From CAWIVH01 sp963839475 (GTDB lineage: Bacteria > Acidobacteriota > UBA6911), in the NCBI GenBank assembly GCA_963839475.1, contig CAWIVH010000001.1, positions 868,001-932,000 on the forward strand: a stretch of 64,000 nt of DNA, written 5' to 3'. The translations under genes and the position numbers were made by a program. The notes under the pieces were generated by a model, which saw only the letters and a program-made list of their open reading frames with translations, was not told the DNA's origin and did no database searches. Positions 52,079-60,396 of this stretch are shown here, piece by piece (the stretch's first letter is position 1; each line of letters starts with the position of its first letter).

Positions 52079-53464
52079 TCAGTCCGAGCCGGCAACCGCA
52101 ATGAGATGGGTCTTGGTTCGGAAGTAGATGCTCCCCTCGGAGATCGCCGGGCTTGCCATACAGACCTCGTTCAGCGGACTTTTTCCAATCAGCTCGAACG
52201 CGGGACCGGCTTTCACCACGTAAACGTCGCCTTCCTCGCTCGGAATATAGATCTTGCCATCGCCTGCAACCGGGGAGGCTGTGAACGCACTGGTGCCTCC
52301 CCCCAGGCGCTCCTGATAGTATCGGTTGCCGGTTTCGGCTTGGTAGCAGCTCAGGACACCATTCCAGCGGCAGTTGTAGAGCAGGTCCCCGTACACCAGC
52401 GGGGTGCTCATATAGGAACCGTCCCGGGAAACGCTCCAAGCAATGAACCGGTTCGAAGTTTGGTTTTCCTTGAGTGAGATATCGCCGGTCGCTCCGGACC
52501 GGATCGCATAAATGGGCGCAAGTTTACCGTGCGCGTTGGTAATGAAGATCATATCTTTCCACACCACCGGCGCGGGCACCGGAATATCGCCGCCTCCGGT
52601 CAACCGCCAGAGTTCCTTGCCCGTTTGGACGTCGTAACCGCCGATGTGTTTGTACCCGTTCAGAATCAAGCTCGCTCCGGTGCCGCCGGGAGCCGGCAGG
52701 ATCGAAGGGGTGCTCCACGTGGGCACATCGTCGCGCGTCGTGCGCCAGATTTCTTTGCCGTCCTGAATATTCAGCGCGGCGACGAAAGATCCCTTCAACA
52801 CGTCACACTGGATCAGAACCTTGTCCTGGAAAATAACCGGCGAGCTGGCGAATTCCCACTGGGCGGTGGGAGCCATGAAAAAGCTCGAGTCTAGAAGTCC
52901 GAAATCAGCCTTCCAAAGTTGTTTGCCTTCCGTATCCAGGCAATAAAGGCCTTCGGAACCGAAGAAAGCTACAACATGTTTCCCATCGGTTGCCAGGGTC
53001 GAATTGGCATGAGTGGACTTGGGATGCCGTTTAACTTTGGGCACGGCGGTGAGGAGCGTTTTTTCCCAGATGATTTTCCCCGATTTTTTATCGAGGCAGT
53101 AAACGATCCACTGATGGGTGGTGTCATCCTTGACGGAGGCGATATCGCCGTACAACCCGATCTTCAGCCCGTCTTTGTCCCCGCCGCTGATCGCCGCAGA
53201 GAGATAAATCCGATTTCCCCAGATCACCGGGCTGGAGAGGCCAAGGCCGGGAATGGCGGTCTTCCAGCGAATATTTTTCGAGCTGGCCGTGTCCCATTGG
53301 GATGGGAGTGTGTACCCATCCGCAACCCCACTGGCATTGAGTCCGCGGAATGTGGGCCAGTTTGTTGCCGGCCCGGCTTTGCCGCCGGTTGTCGTCAAAA
53401 GCAGGATTGAGCACAGAACCAGAACCGGCGCCATGGTCCAAGGGATTCTGCTGACAGGAATCAT
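52079..53464 (-). CDS. Exported PQQ-like beta-propeller protein
   Basis: The 461-residue product starts with a signal peptide (MAPVLVLCSILLLTTTGGKA). Repeated blades follow: NWPTFRGLNASGVADGY (common first blade of BamB/PQQ-like proteins), YCLDKKSGKIIWEKTLLT, YCLDTEGKQLWKADFG, LNIQDGKEIWRTTRDD, GYDVQTGKELWRLTGGGDIP and CYQAETGNRYYQERLGGG. The family includes quinoprotein dehydrogenases and scaffolding propellers. No clear catalytic PQQ ligands were identified, so an enzymatic role is open. It is probably co-transcribed with the S10 peptidase. Confidence 0.85.
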   Translation of the reverse strand: MIPVSRIPWTMAPVLVLCSILLLTTTGGKAGPATNWPTFRGLNASGVADGYTLPSQWDTASSKNIRWKTAIPGLGLSSPVIWGNRIYLSAAISGGDKDGLKIGLYGDIASVKDDTTHQWIVYCLDKKSGKIIWEKTLLTAVPKVKRHPKSTHANSTLATDGKHVVAFFGSEGLYCLDTEGKQLWKADFGLLDSSFFMAPTAQWEFASSPVIFQDKVLIQCDVLKGSFVAALNIQDGKEIWRTTRDDVPTWSTPSILPAPGGTGASLILNGYKHIGGYDVQTGKELWRLTGGGDIPVPAPVVWKDMIFITNAHGKLAPIYAIRSGATGDISLKENQTSNRFIAWSVSRDGSYMSTPLVYGDLLYNCRWNGVLSCYQAETGNRYYQERLGGGTSAFTASPVAGDGKIYIPSEEGDVYVVKAGPAFELIGKSPLNEVCMASPAISEGSIYFRTKTHLIAVAGSD

Positions 53465-53542
53465 GTCTGCCTCCCGGCAGGTGCGAAGAATGGATCCAAG
53501 ATGGATGAGCCGGTGAATTTTATCATCGTTGATGGTGTTTCA

Positions 53543-53567
53543 ATTCAAAAAAGCCCACAAACTCACG
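53543..53567. repeat. Dispersed repeat, left copy
   Basis: A stretch reading TTCAAAAAAGCCCACAAACT and continuing CAC recurs with few changes at 54395-54419, in the same orientation. Together the copies lie outside the AbrB/PIN toxin-antitoxin module. More loosely related CACAGATT/TCTGTG words follow each copy. Confidence 0.45.
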
Positions 53568-53679
53568 CCAATCGGCACTGATTTGTTGAGTTTTGGAATC
53601 TGTGTGGGAAGGTGTGGATCCATGGGCCAAAACTCGTTCCGCGTCCGACACTGATCCGAAGACCTGGCAAAATATCCCT

Positions 53680-54078
53680 TCACCCAAGGACGACCAACCT
53701 GGAAAAGTAATCGCGGAGGTAACCGCGATCCCGTGCCAGAAGGCGATCGGCATGAAGTACTGCGTGAGCGCCAATGAGAAAATCGGCAACTATGCGGCCC
53801 TTGCGGCCGCCGCGTGACAAATAGCGCGAGAAGTTGCGGCCGGCCAGGATTGCACTGGCCTGCGAGGATGGAACAAACTCGATCCGCCAGTCAGCCAGGA
53901 ATTCCTTCAGCAAATCTTCGTCCTTGAAAGCGGGGGCGATTTCCGCAAGGGCACATTCTCCGATCACCAGCTTCCCCTCGGCCATAGCCCTGCGCAAAAG
54001 GGCCTCGGAGGTGTCTACCAACTCCGGGCTGGCAGTCAGAACATCGAGAATGACAGAGCTGTCAAGGGCTGAGATCAT
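53680..54078 (-). CDS. vapC: PIN-domain toxin of an AbrB/VapC module
   Basis: ATG 54078 overlaps the antitoxin stop (ATGA). The 132-residue PIN protein has MISALDSSVILDVLTASPEL (first Asp), LVIGECALAEIAPAFKD (Glu) and IVADFLIGAHAVLHADRLLA followed by RDRGYLRDYF (remaining acidic residues). It is a predicted ribonuclease toxin. The longer upstream frame runs inside the antitoxin gene and is not used. It is distinct in sequence from the other VapC at 49550. Confidence 0.9.
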   Translation of the reverse strand: MISALDSSVILDVLTASPELVDTSEALLRRAMAEGKLVIGECALAEIAPAFKDEDLLKEFLADWRIEFVPSSQASAILAGRNFSRYLSRGGRKGRIVADFLIGAHAVLHADRLLARDRGYLRDYFSRLVVLG

Positions 54079-54296
54079 TTGCGGATCATGTCGAGGTACT
54101 TGTCCACGCTCAACCCGCCGGGTAACCTGGCCTTCCCACGCCATTTGCGGATCAAGTCTTCGGGCTGTCGTTTGACGGCGATTAATTTGCCATCGCAGGC
54201 TTCGAAGTCCAACACTGACCCATGATGCAAACCCAGCCGGTCCCGACACGGCTTGGGGATCGTTACTTGTCCCTTTTCGGAAACTATAGCTTTCAT
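54075..54296 (-). CDS. AbrB/MazE-type antitoxin
   Basis: The 73-residue product begins MKAIVSEKGQVTIPKPCRDR, the swapped-hairpin AbrB DNA-binding fold, and ends with a toxin-binding tail (DLIRKWRGKARLPGGLSVDK). An in-frame ATG at 54317 is an alternative start. Repeats of TTTCATACC around the start are a probable operator for autoregulation. Confidence 0.88.
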   Translation of the reverse strand: MKAIVSEKGQVTIPKPCRDRLGLHHGSVLDFEACDGKLIAVKRQPEDLIRKWRGKARLPGGLSVDKYLDMIRK

Positions 54297-54320
54297 ACCT
54301 AAATGGTATGATTTCATACC
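54291..54320. promoter_or_regulatory. Operator repeats of the AbrB/PIN module
   Basis: TTTCATACC occurs at 54291-54299 and 54312-54320, 21 bp (two turns) apart. The inverted half GGTATGA lies between them (54305-54311), so TCATACC-N5-GGTATGA forms a palindrome over the antitoxin start. This fits autorepression by the AbrB protein. Confidence 0.6.
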
Positions 54321-54394
54321 AAGTCAGTCAAGCATCACAAGTTGGATTTCCTCTGCCCACCTGCCGGTCCAGGATGGATTGTCTCCTGTTCCGA

Positions 54395-54419
54395 TTTCAA
54401 AAATGGCCCACAAACTCAC
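54395..54419. repeat. Dispersed repeat, right copy
   Basis: This copy of the 53543 repeat reads TTTCAAAAATGGCCCACAAA and continues CTCAC. It lies in a 319-base gap (54297-54615) that otherwise holds the antitoxin operator and no gene I can support. Confidence 0.45.
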
Positions 54420-54615
54420 ACAGACCCGCACAGATTCAAGGGTTTTCGGCGCGTGCGACCTGAGTCTGTGGCGGAGTGGTTCTTGATTTTCGGTATTCAA
54501 ACCAAAACACATCTTGGGATGCGGAAATGAATGCTGGCCGGCAGGAACTGCTTTGCTTTATGATCGGCCTGCGCAAGAAATTATCCAGGAATCCCAATAA
54601 CCGGGGATTGACGAT

Positions 54616-56298
54616 ATGAGATCAAGTCGACGATATTTCATCCAGACCACCGGAGCCGGACTGGCTCTCGGAACAACCGCCATCATTCCAGCCGCGTCCC
54701 ACGCCGAAGCAGCCGGCAAGGAAGGCAAAGACGGGCAGGTCCTCTTCATCGGCGACAATATCGCCGTGACTGAAACCAGATACGGCAAAGTCCGCGGCTA
54801 CGTTCTCCGGGACATTCATTATTTCCTCGGGATACCCTATGGAGCCAACACCGCCGGAGGCAACCGGTTCATGCCCCCGCGGAAACCGGAGCCCTGGAGT
54901 GATGTTTTCCCCGCCGTCTGGTGGGGAAACACGGCGCCGCAGATCATGGACAACCGCTATGCCTCGAAATATGCCTCCTGGCGCGATCATTGGAATTACG
55001 ACGACGTCAGCGAAGACTGCCTGCGGATTAACATATTCACCCCGGCCATCAAGGACGGCAGGAAAAGGCCGGTGATGTTCTGGCTTCATGGCGGCGGATT
55101 CGTCAACGGAAACGGCATCGAACATGACGGCTACAATGGCGAGAACTTCGCCCGCCTGGGTGATGTGGTTTTCTGTTCTATCAACCACCGGTTGGGCCCC
55201 CTGGGCTACTGCAACTTGGCCGGCTCCGGCGGGGAAAAATATGCCGCATCGGGGAACGCCGGCATGCTCGATATCGTAGCCGCGCTCGAATGGGTGCGTG
55301 ACAACATCGAGGCCTTTGGCGGCGATCCCGGAAATGTAACCATCATGGGCCAATCGGGCGGCGGAGGCAAAGTCTGCATGCTCACCGCCATGCCCTCAGC
55401 CAAAGGATTGTTTCACAAGGCCGTGGTGCTGAGCGGTGCCAGCCTCCGAATGGGCGAAAAAGAATATTCCGAGAAGCTGGGTGCCTACGTGCTCAAGGAG
55501 GCTGGGCTGACCGGGGGACAGATCGACAAGCTGCAGGAAATGCCGTGGAAGGATTTCTACTCAATGGCGACAAAAGCGTCGCAGAAACTGAACCAGGAAT
55601 TGGGGGGCAGCGGCAGCATGAGGCGGGGATTCAGCCCTGTAGTCGACGGCACCACACTGCCTCAACATCCCTATTACCCCGAGCCGGCACCGACGGCCGC
55701 CCAGGTGCCTATGATTATCTGCTCAACCTTCAACGAGCAGTCACCCAGCTGGACCGACGCAGCACTGGAAAAAATCACGCTGGAGCAGGTGGTGGAAAAA
55801 GTCCGGGAGAGGGCAGGATTCGGAGCCGGGTTCGGCGACAAGGCCAAGGTCGTGGTCGAAGCCTATGCGAAGGCTTTTCCAGATAAGAAGCCAGTCGAGA
55901 TCTGGTCGCTGGTGAGTAGCAACCGGCAGAACGTGGTTGCGTTGGCGGATGCCAAATCCAGGCAGCCGGCGCCGGTCTATGTGGCATGGTTCGGCTGGCA
56001 GCCGCCGATGTTCGATCAACGCATGCGCGCCTTCCACTGCCTTGACATATGCTTCTGGTACTACAATACCGACCTGATGCTGAGCCATACCGGCGGAGGG
56101 ATCAGACCGCGCAGACTTTCGACTTTGATGGCCGGAGCCCTGCTCCAATTCATGAGGACCGGAAATCCCAATGTGAAAGGTCTCCCCTCCTGGCCAAGGT
56201 ACTCGACGGCTAAGGGAGAGACCATGGTGTTCGACGATATCTGCCAGGCAAAAAACGACCCGGACAGGGAGGCCAGGAAGGCGCTGCCTTCCGTCTAG
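54616..56298 (+). CDS. Tat-exported type-B carboxylesterase
   Basis: The 560-residue protein starts with a twin-arginine signal (SRRYFIQTTGAGLALGTTAI). The alpha/beta-hydrolase core shows FLGIPYGANTAGGNRF, EDCLRINIFTP, VMFWLHGGGFVNGNG (oxyanion hole) and the nucleophile elbow VTIMGQSGGGGKVCML near residue 246, GQSGGG replacing the common GESAGG. The acid/His region is less clear; FHCLDICFWYYNTD near residue 475 may supply the His. It probably hydrolyses esters outside the cytoplasm. There is only a weak ribosome binding site. Confidence 0.88.
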   Translation: MRSSRRYFIQTTGAGLALGTTAIIPAASHAEAAGKEGKDGQVLFIGDNIAVTETRYGKVRGYVLRDIHYFLGIPYGANTAGGNRFMPPRKPEPWSDVFPAVWWGNTAPQIMDNRYASKYASWRDHWNYDDVSEDCLRINIFTPAIKDGRKRPVMFWLHGGGFVNGNGIEHDGYNGENFARLGDVVFCSINHRLGPLGYCNLAGSGGEKYAASGNAGMLDIVAALEWVRDNIEAFGGDPGNVTIMGQSGGGGKVCMLTAMPSAKGLFHKAVVLSGASLRMGEKEYSEKLGAYVLKEAGLTGGQIDKLQEMPWKDFYSMATKASQKLNQELGGSGSMRRGFSPVVDGTTLPQHPYYPEPAPTAAQVPMIICSTFNEQSPSWTDAALEKITLEQVVEKVRERAGFGAGFGDKAKVVVEAYAKAFPDKKPVEIWSLVSSNRQNVVALADAKSRQPAPVYVAWFGWQPPMFDQRMRAFHCLDICFWYYNTDLMLSHTGGGIRPRRLSTLMAGALLQFMRTGNPNVKGLPSWPRYSTAKGETMVFDDICQAKNDPDREARKALPSV

Positions 56299-56387
56299 CG
56301 CTCCGAGACCATAACGAAATGAGATAACGCCGGGACAATAGCGCCCGGCATTCATTGTTCTTCTCGCGGAAACAAGAGAGAAAAGGC

Positions 56388-57842
56388 ATGTCTATCACAA
56401 GCGAAAACAATTTGCCGTTGCCCGGCCGTGGACCGGAAGCCAATCCCCTGGGCGGGAAGCTCCTGGCTGAAAAACTGATCACCGAATCACAGCTCGAGGA
56501 AGCGCTGGAGAGGCAGCAGATCCATGGCGGCCGGCTGGGCGACAACCTGATAGAGCTCGGCTATATCACCCTCGAGGCCTTCACGAGCTTCCTGAGGAAA
56601 CATCCCGCTGCCCCCAAGACCGTGGAAGATACGGGGCTGGGATTGGCGTTTATCGCGGAACTCGCCCTCAAGCACATTCTCTTTTTGGGGGAGTTCAAGT
56701 TCTCGGATGTCACAGAAAGAATGAAACTCCCGCTCTCTGTCGTGGATAGTGCAGTCGAATTCCTGCAGCGGAATAAACTCGTGGAGGTTAAAGGCGCCAG
56801 CCAATACGTGCGCGCCACCTACCGGTTTACCTTGACCGAGCTGGGCCGGAAAAGAGCGTCCGAACTGCTGGAAATATGCGGCTATGTCGGTCCTGCCCCG
56901 GTTCCCCTGGAGGATTACCGCAGGATGGTCGAAGCCCAGACGGTGAAGAATGTCACCGTTTCACAGGAAATCCTCAGGCAGGCCTTTTCCAGCCTGGTGG
57001 TAAGTGATGCGGTCATGAGGCGCCTGGGACCGGCCGTGATTTCGGGGAAGTCGATCTTTTTGTACGGGCCGCCGGGAAACGGGAAAACCACTCTGGCAGA
57101 GACCATCGGGAAAACTCTTAGCGAAACCGTCTACATTCCCCACGCCATAGTTGTCGGGGGGGAAATCATCCGCATCTTCGATCCCGTGAATCATACGCCG
57201 GCCGAACCTGAGCTTAGCGTCGAGGCGGTAGATCAGCGCTGGGCTTTTATCAGGAGACCCGTGGTCATAACCGGCGGCGAGCTCACCATGAGAACGCTGG
57301 ATCTGGAGTTTGATCCCGTCACCAAATTCAATGTGGCTCCCCTGCAGATGAAGGCCAACAACGGCATTTTCATCATCGATGATTTCGGCCGTCAGGCGGT
57401 TGAGCCCAAGCTGCTTTTGAACCGGTGGATCGTTCCGCTGGAGCGCAGAGTCGACTTCATGACCCTGCATAATGGGATCAAATTCGAAATCCCATTCGAT
57501 GAACTCATCATCTTCAGCACCAACCTGGAGCCCAAAAATCTGGTAGATGAAGCCTTCCTCAGAAGGATTCGATACAAGATCAAAATCGGCCATCCGACGG
57601 CAGACGAGTTCGAAGCGATCTTCATCCGGGTCTGCCAAGATAAAGGAGTCCCTTTTGATAAGGAGGTCTTTGATTATCTCCGCGAACACTGCTACCGGAG
57701 GCACGGCGTCGCACCCAACGCCTGTCACCCGCGCGACCTTATTGATTTCGTGATCGACGACTCCCGCTATTACAGGCGGAATCCCCGGTTGACCAAAGAG
57801 GTGATCATCGAGGCCTGGAGCAATTACTTTGTAGATGGGTAG
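56388..57842 (+). CDS. AAA ATPase with GspE/MshE-like N-domain
   Basis: ATG 56388, with AAAAGG upstream, is preferred over TTG 56355. The 484-residue protein starts with a helical domain like the N-domain of type II secretion/pilus ATPases (LLAEKLITESQLEEALERQQ, LGDNLIELGYITLEAFTSFL; residues about 20-70). A winged-helix-like segment follows (LGEFKFSDVTERMKLPLSVV, residues about 85-150). The AAA core has Walker A LYGPPGNGKTTLAE near 226, Walker B NNGIFIIDDFG, sensor IIFSTNLEPKNLVDEAFLRR, and a C-terminal lid with HPRDLIDFVIDDS. MshEN-type domains bind cyclic di-GMP in some ATPases; binding here is untested. It is a stand-alone gene, 11 bases from the convergent DUF1080 gene. Cellular role is unknown. 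Confidence 0.82.
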   Translation: MSITSENNLPLPGRGPEANPLGGKLLAEKLITESQLEEALERQQIHGGRLGDNLIELGYITLEAFTSFLRKHPAAPKTVEDTGLGLAFIAELALKHILFLGEFKFSDVTERMKLPLSVVDSAVEFLQRNKLVEVKGASQYVRATYRFTLTELGRKRASELLEICGYVGPAPVPLEDYRRMVEAQTVKNVTVSQEILRQAFSSLVVSDAVMRRLGPAVISGKSIFLYGPPGNGKTTLAETIGKTLSETVYIPHAIVVGGEIIRIFDPVNHTPAEPELSVEAVDQRWAFIRRPVVITGGELTMRTLDLEFDPVTKFNVAPLQMKANNGIFIIDDFGRQAVEPKLLLNRWIVPLERRVDFMTLHNGIKFEIPFDELIIFSTNLEPKNLVDEAFLRRIRYKIKIGHPTADEFEAIFIRVCQDKGVPFDKEVFDYLREHCYRRHGVAPNACHPRDLIDFVIDDSRYYRRNPRLTKEVIIEAWSNYFVDG

Positions 57843-57853
57843 CGGGGACGTCC

Positions 57854-59197
57854 CTATCTTAGTTGTTTGATTCTGATGTTGCGATACTGCACCGGATCAC
57901 TGTGCCCGGCAAAGCCGAAGAAACCCTCGGTGCGCAGGCGGCCGACAAATTTTTCCGCCGGATACATGAAGGTGGCGGGATCGAGTTTGCTCACATCCAC
58001 ATCGGTGATGACGGTCCCGTTCAACTCCACGGTGATGCGGTACCCCTTGACGGTCACCTTTTCAAAATTCCATTGTCCCACCGGCCGTTGGTAGCCCCGT
58101 TTTGCCGCAAACATGGCGTAAACCGAACCATGGTATTGCCGCGGGTTAAGGGTGGCGTACTTGGCATCACCATCGTCCAACACCTGCAGCTCACACATGC
58201 CCACATAAGCGGTATCCCCCTTGCCGGGATAGCGGATTGCCAGGCCGTTGTTTCCGCCGGGCGGGATTTTGATTTCAAGCTTGGCGACAAAATCCGTCAA
58301 GGGATCCTTGGAGTAAATGGTGCCGCCCTTCGATGGCTTGCACCGGATCGTGCGGTCCGGGGTCACTTCGTAGTTGTCGATCGGGCCGGCCCAACCGGTA
58401 AAATCCGTGCCGTTGAATAGGGTCTGAAAACCCTGATCATCCAGGTTGTCGAGGTAAGTGTTGGCTTCTTCCGCCGGGATCTCCCTCACAAAAACATTGC
58501 GCCAACGGATCTCGCCTCCGTGGGTCTGCAGCTGGATCGGACCATTGGCCGGGATCGGGTTTTCTTTGTCAAAGTAGTTGTGCAGAATCGCATCCTTGAC
58601 CACCAGCTTCCCGTTCAGGGTGACAGTCACATACGGCCCGATCATCCTGATCCGGAGGCTGTTCCACTTGCCGAACGGCTTGTCTGCGAGCGCCAGCGGA
58701 TCTTTGCCCGCAGAACCGGGAGGGTTGTTCCACAATCCGCCCGAACCTTTGTCAGCGCCCAGGTCCCATTTGCCGCCGGCTTTGGTGTAATCCCAGATCT
58801 GGACTTGAGGAATGCCTCGCAGGTAAATGCCGCTATCGGCTTTGGGCACGGTCCGGTAATCCACGAGCAGCTCGATATCGTCATAGAACTTGTCGGTGGT
58901 CAGGTACAATCCGTTGCCGTCGTTCACAAGTTCGCCTTTTTCCACACGCCAATGCTTGCGGATATCTTCACGTGAAGCCTCCTGGCGCTGCCGCAGCTGC
59001 TCCGGCGTAAGGTTGCGATAGGTATTGTAGTGTTCCGTGCCCAAACCCCACCAGCCCTCGAGGTTCTTGCCGTTGAAGACCGCAGTAAAACCCTGAGGCG
59101 GATGGTTCTGGGCGGATTGCGCCATCGGCACCAGCATGGCTGAAAACAGCAGACCCGCCAGAATCCGTAAATAGCATTGACTCCGAAATCCGATCAT
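57854..59197 (-). CDS. Exported tandem DUF1080 (3-keto-disaccharide hydrolase-like) protein
   Basis: ATG 59197 has GGGAGG upstream and a signal peptide (YLRILAGLLFSAMLVPMAQS). The 447-residue product has two DUF1080 concanavalin-like domains: the first begins GFTAVFNGKNLEGWWG, the second GFQTLFNGTDFTGWAG, each followed by the typical DIELLVDYRTVPKADSGIYL or FVAKLEIKIPPGGNNGLAIR. Some family members hydrolyse 3-keto-glycosides, others bind sugars. It is the downstream partner of the SsuA-like gene on the same strand, with a 43-base gap. Confidence 0.85.
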   Translation of the reverse strand: MIGFRSQCYLRILAGLLFSAMLVPMAQSAQNHPPQGFTAVFNGKNLEGWWGLGTEHYNTYRNLTPEQLRQRQEASREDIRKHWRVEKGELVNDGNGLYLTTDKFYDDIELLVDYRTVPKADSGIYLRGIPQVQIWDYTKAGGKWDLGADKGSGGLWNNPPGSAGKDPLALADKPFGKWNSLRIRMIGPYVTVTLNGKLVVKDAILHNYFDKENPIPANGPIQLQTHGGEIRWRNVFVREIPAEEANTYLDNLDDQGFQTLFNGTDFTGWAGPIDNYEVTPDRTIRCKPSKGGTIYSKDPLTDFVAKLEIKIPPGGNNGLAIRYPGKGDTAYVGMCELQVLDDGDAKYATLNPRQYHGSVYAMFAAKRGYQRPVGQWNFEKVTVKGYRITVELNGTVITDVDVSKLDPATFMYPAEKFVGRLRTEGFFGFAGHSDPVQYRNIRIKQLR

Positions 59198-59239
59198 CGC
59201 TTGAACCTCCCGATGTTGAAACATAATAGGAGCCTGGTT

Positions 59240-60316
59240 TTACCTGCCGTTCTTGATTTCCGTAAGGCCCGTTGAGCGCAGCACCTCATTCAGCAAGCCC
59301 AAATCATAGATACCCGAGAGATCGGGCTTGGTTTTCAGGAAGCCCGCCGAGTAAGCCGCATCCGCAGACTGCACCAGCGAGGCCGCAATCGGATCCCACG
59401 TCGGGCGAAGCCGCCGCCATGACTGGGATACCACTTCTATCCCCAGTTTGCGGCCGACCAGGCGTTCGATTTCGCCGTCAATAAGCGCCATGGCCGCTTG
59501 CGGATTCTCCAATTCCCAACGCGTCACCTCGACGTGTGCTTTCAGCCACGATTGGATCAGGCCGGGATCGCGAGCAAGAACCTCAGCGGATGCGATGATA
59601 TGAGCCGTAACAAAATCTCCGCCCGGCCAAAGCTCCCGCTCATCCAGCAGCAACGAACCGCCTCCTTCTATGATCAGCCGGCTGGCCCAAGGCTCAGGCA
59701 CCCAGGCGCCGTCGATGTCGCCCCGGCGAAACAGATCCAGGATTTGCGGGTTGGGAGTAGGTATGATTCTGGCGCCGCCTCCCTGTTCAGCCGGCTGAAT
59801 TCCCTTGGAAGCGAGGTAACTTCTCAAGGCCACATCCTGGGTGTTTCCGAGTTGAGGTGTCGCGATCCGTTTGCCAGCCAGGTCGGCCGCGCTCCGGATC
59901 CCCGATCCCGTCCTTACCACCAGCGCCGCCCCTCCGCTCGTGGCGCCGGCCACGATCCGCAATGCACGCCCCTTCGATTGCACATATCCGTTGATGGCCG
60001 GATTCGGGCCGATATAGGCGAGATCCAGGTCCCCGGCAAACATTGCTTCGATGACCGAAGGGCCGGCGTTGAAAATCGTGTGTTTGATGACCACTTTGGG
60101 GCCCAGTGCTTTCTGGAAGTCACCCCGCGCGATGCCGATCAAAGCTTGCGAATGTGTGATGTTGGGAAAGTAGCCGACCCGAAGAACTGTCTTCCCGCCG
60201 GCAGATTGGGAGGGAGGCCGGCTGCAGCCGGCCGGCAAAAAGGCGAGAATAAGAATCGCGGCGGCACTCCAGAAACAGGATCGAACGTTCACGCGACCAT
60301 TATAGGCCCGGATCAT
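59240..60316 (-). CDS. SsuA-like ABC substrate-binding lipoprotein
   Basis: The 358-residue protein (ATG 60316, or GTG 60292) has a lipoprotein signal ending LAFLPAGCSR. A type-II binding fold follows: VLRVGYFPNITHSQALIGIA, AYIGPNPAINGYVQSKGRAL, SAADLAGKRIATPQLGNTQD, GDIDGAWVPEPWASRLI and an ending LLNEVLRSTGLTEI. This is the aliphatic sulfonate/nitrate/taurine binding family. No permease or ATPase is next to it; a matching SsuBC pair lies 16 kb away. Ligand is unknown. Confidence 0.88.
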   Translation of the reverse strand: MIRAYNGRVNVRSCFWSAAAILILAFLPAGCSRPPSQSAGGKTVLRVGYFPNITHSQALIGIARGDFQKALGPKVVIKHTIFNAGPSVIEAMFAGDLDLAYIGPNPAINGYVQSKGRALRIVAGATSGGAALVVRTGSGIRSAADLAGKRIATPQLGNTQDVALRSYLASKGIQPAEQGGGARIIPTPNPQILDLFRRGDIDGAWVPEPWASRLIIEGGGSLLLDERELWPGGDFVTAHIIASAEVLARDPGLIQSWLKAHVEVTRWELENPQAAMALIDGEIERLVGRKLGIEVVSQSWRRLRPTWDPIAASLVQSADAAYSAGFLKTKPDLSGIYDLGLLNEVLRSTGLTEIKNGR

Positions 60317-60396
60317 TCCGCCACGGACCAGGAAAGGAGCATGAAGGTCCGGATATCGAACCGCGCAGGAAAACCAACGAAAATCCACGCGGGGGG

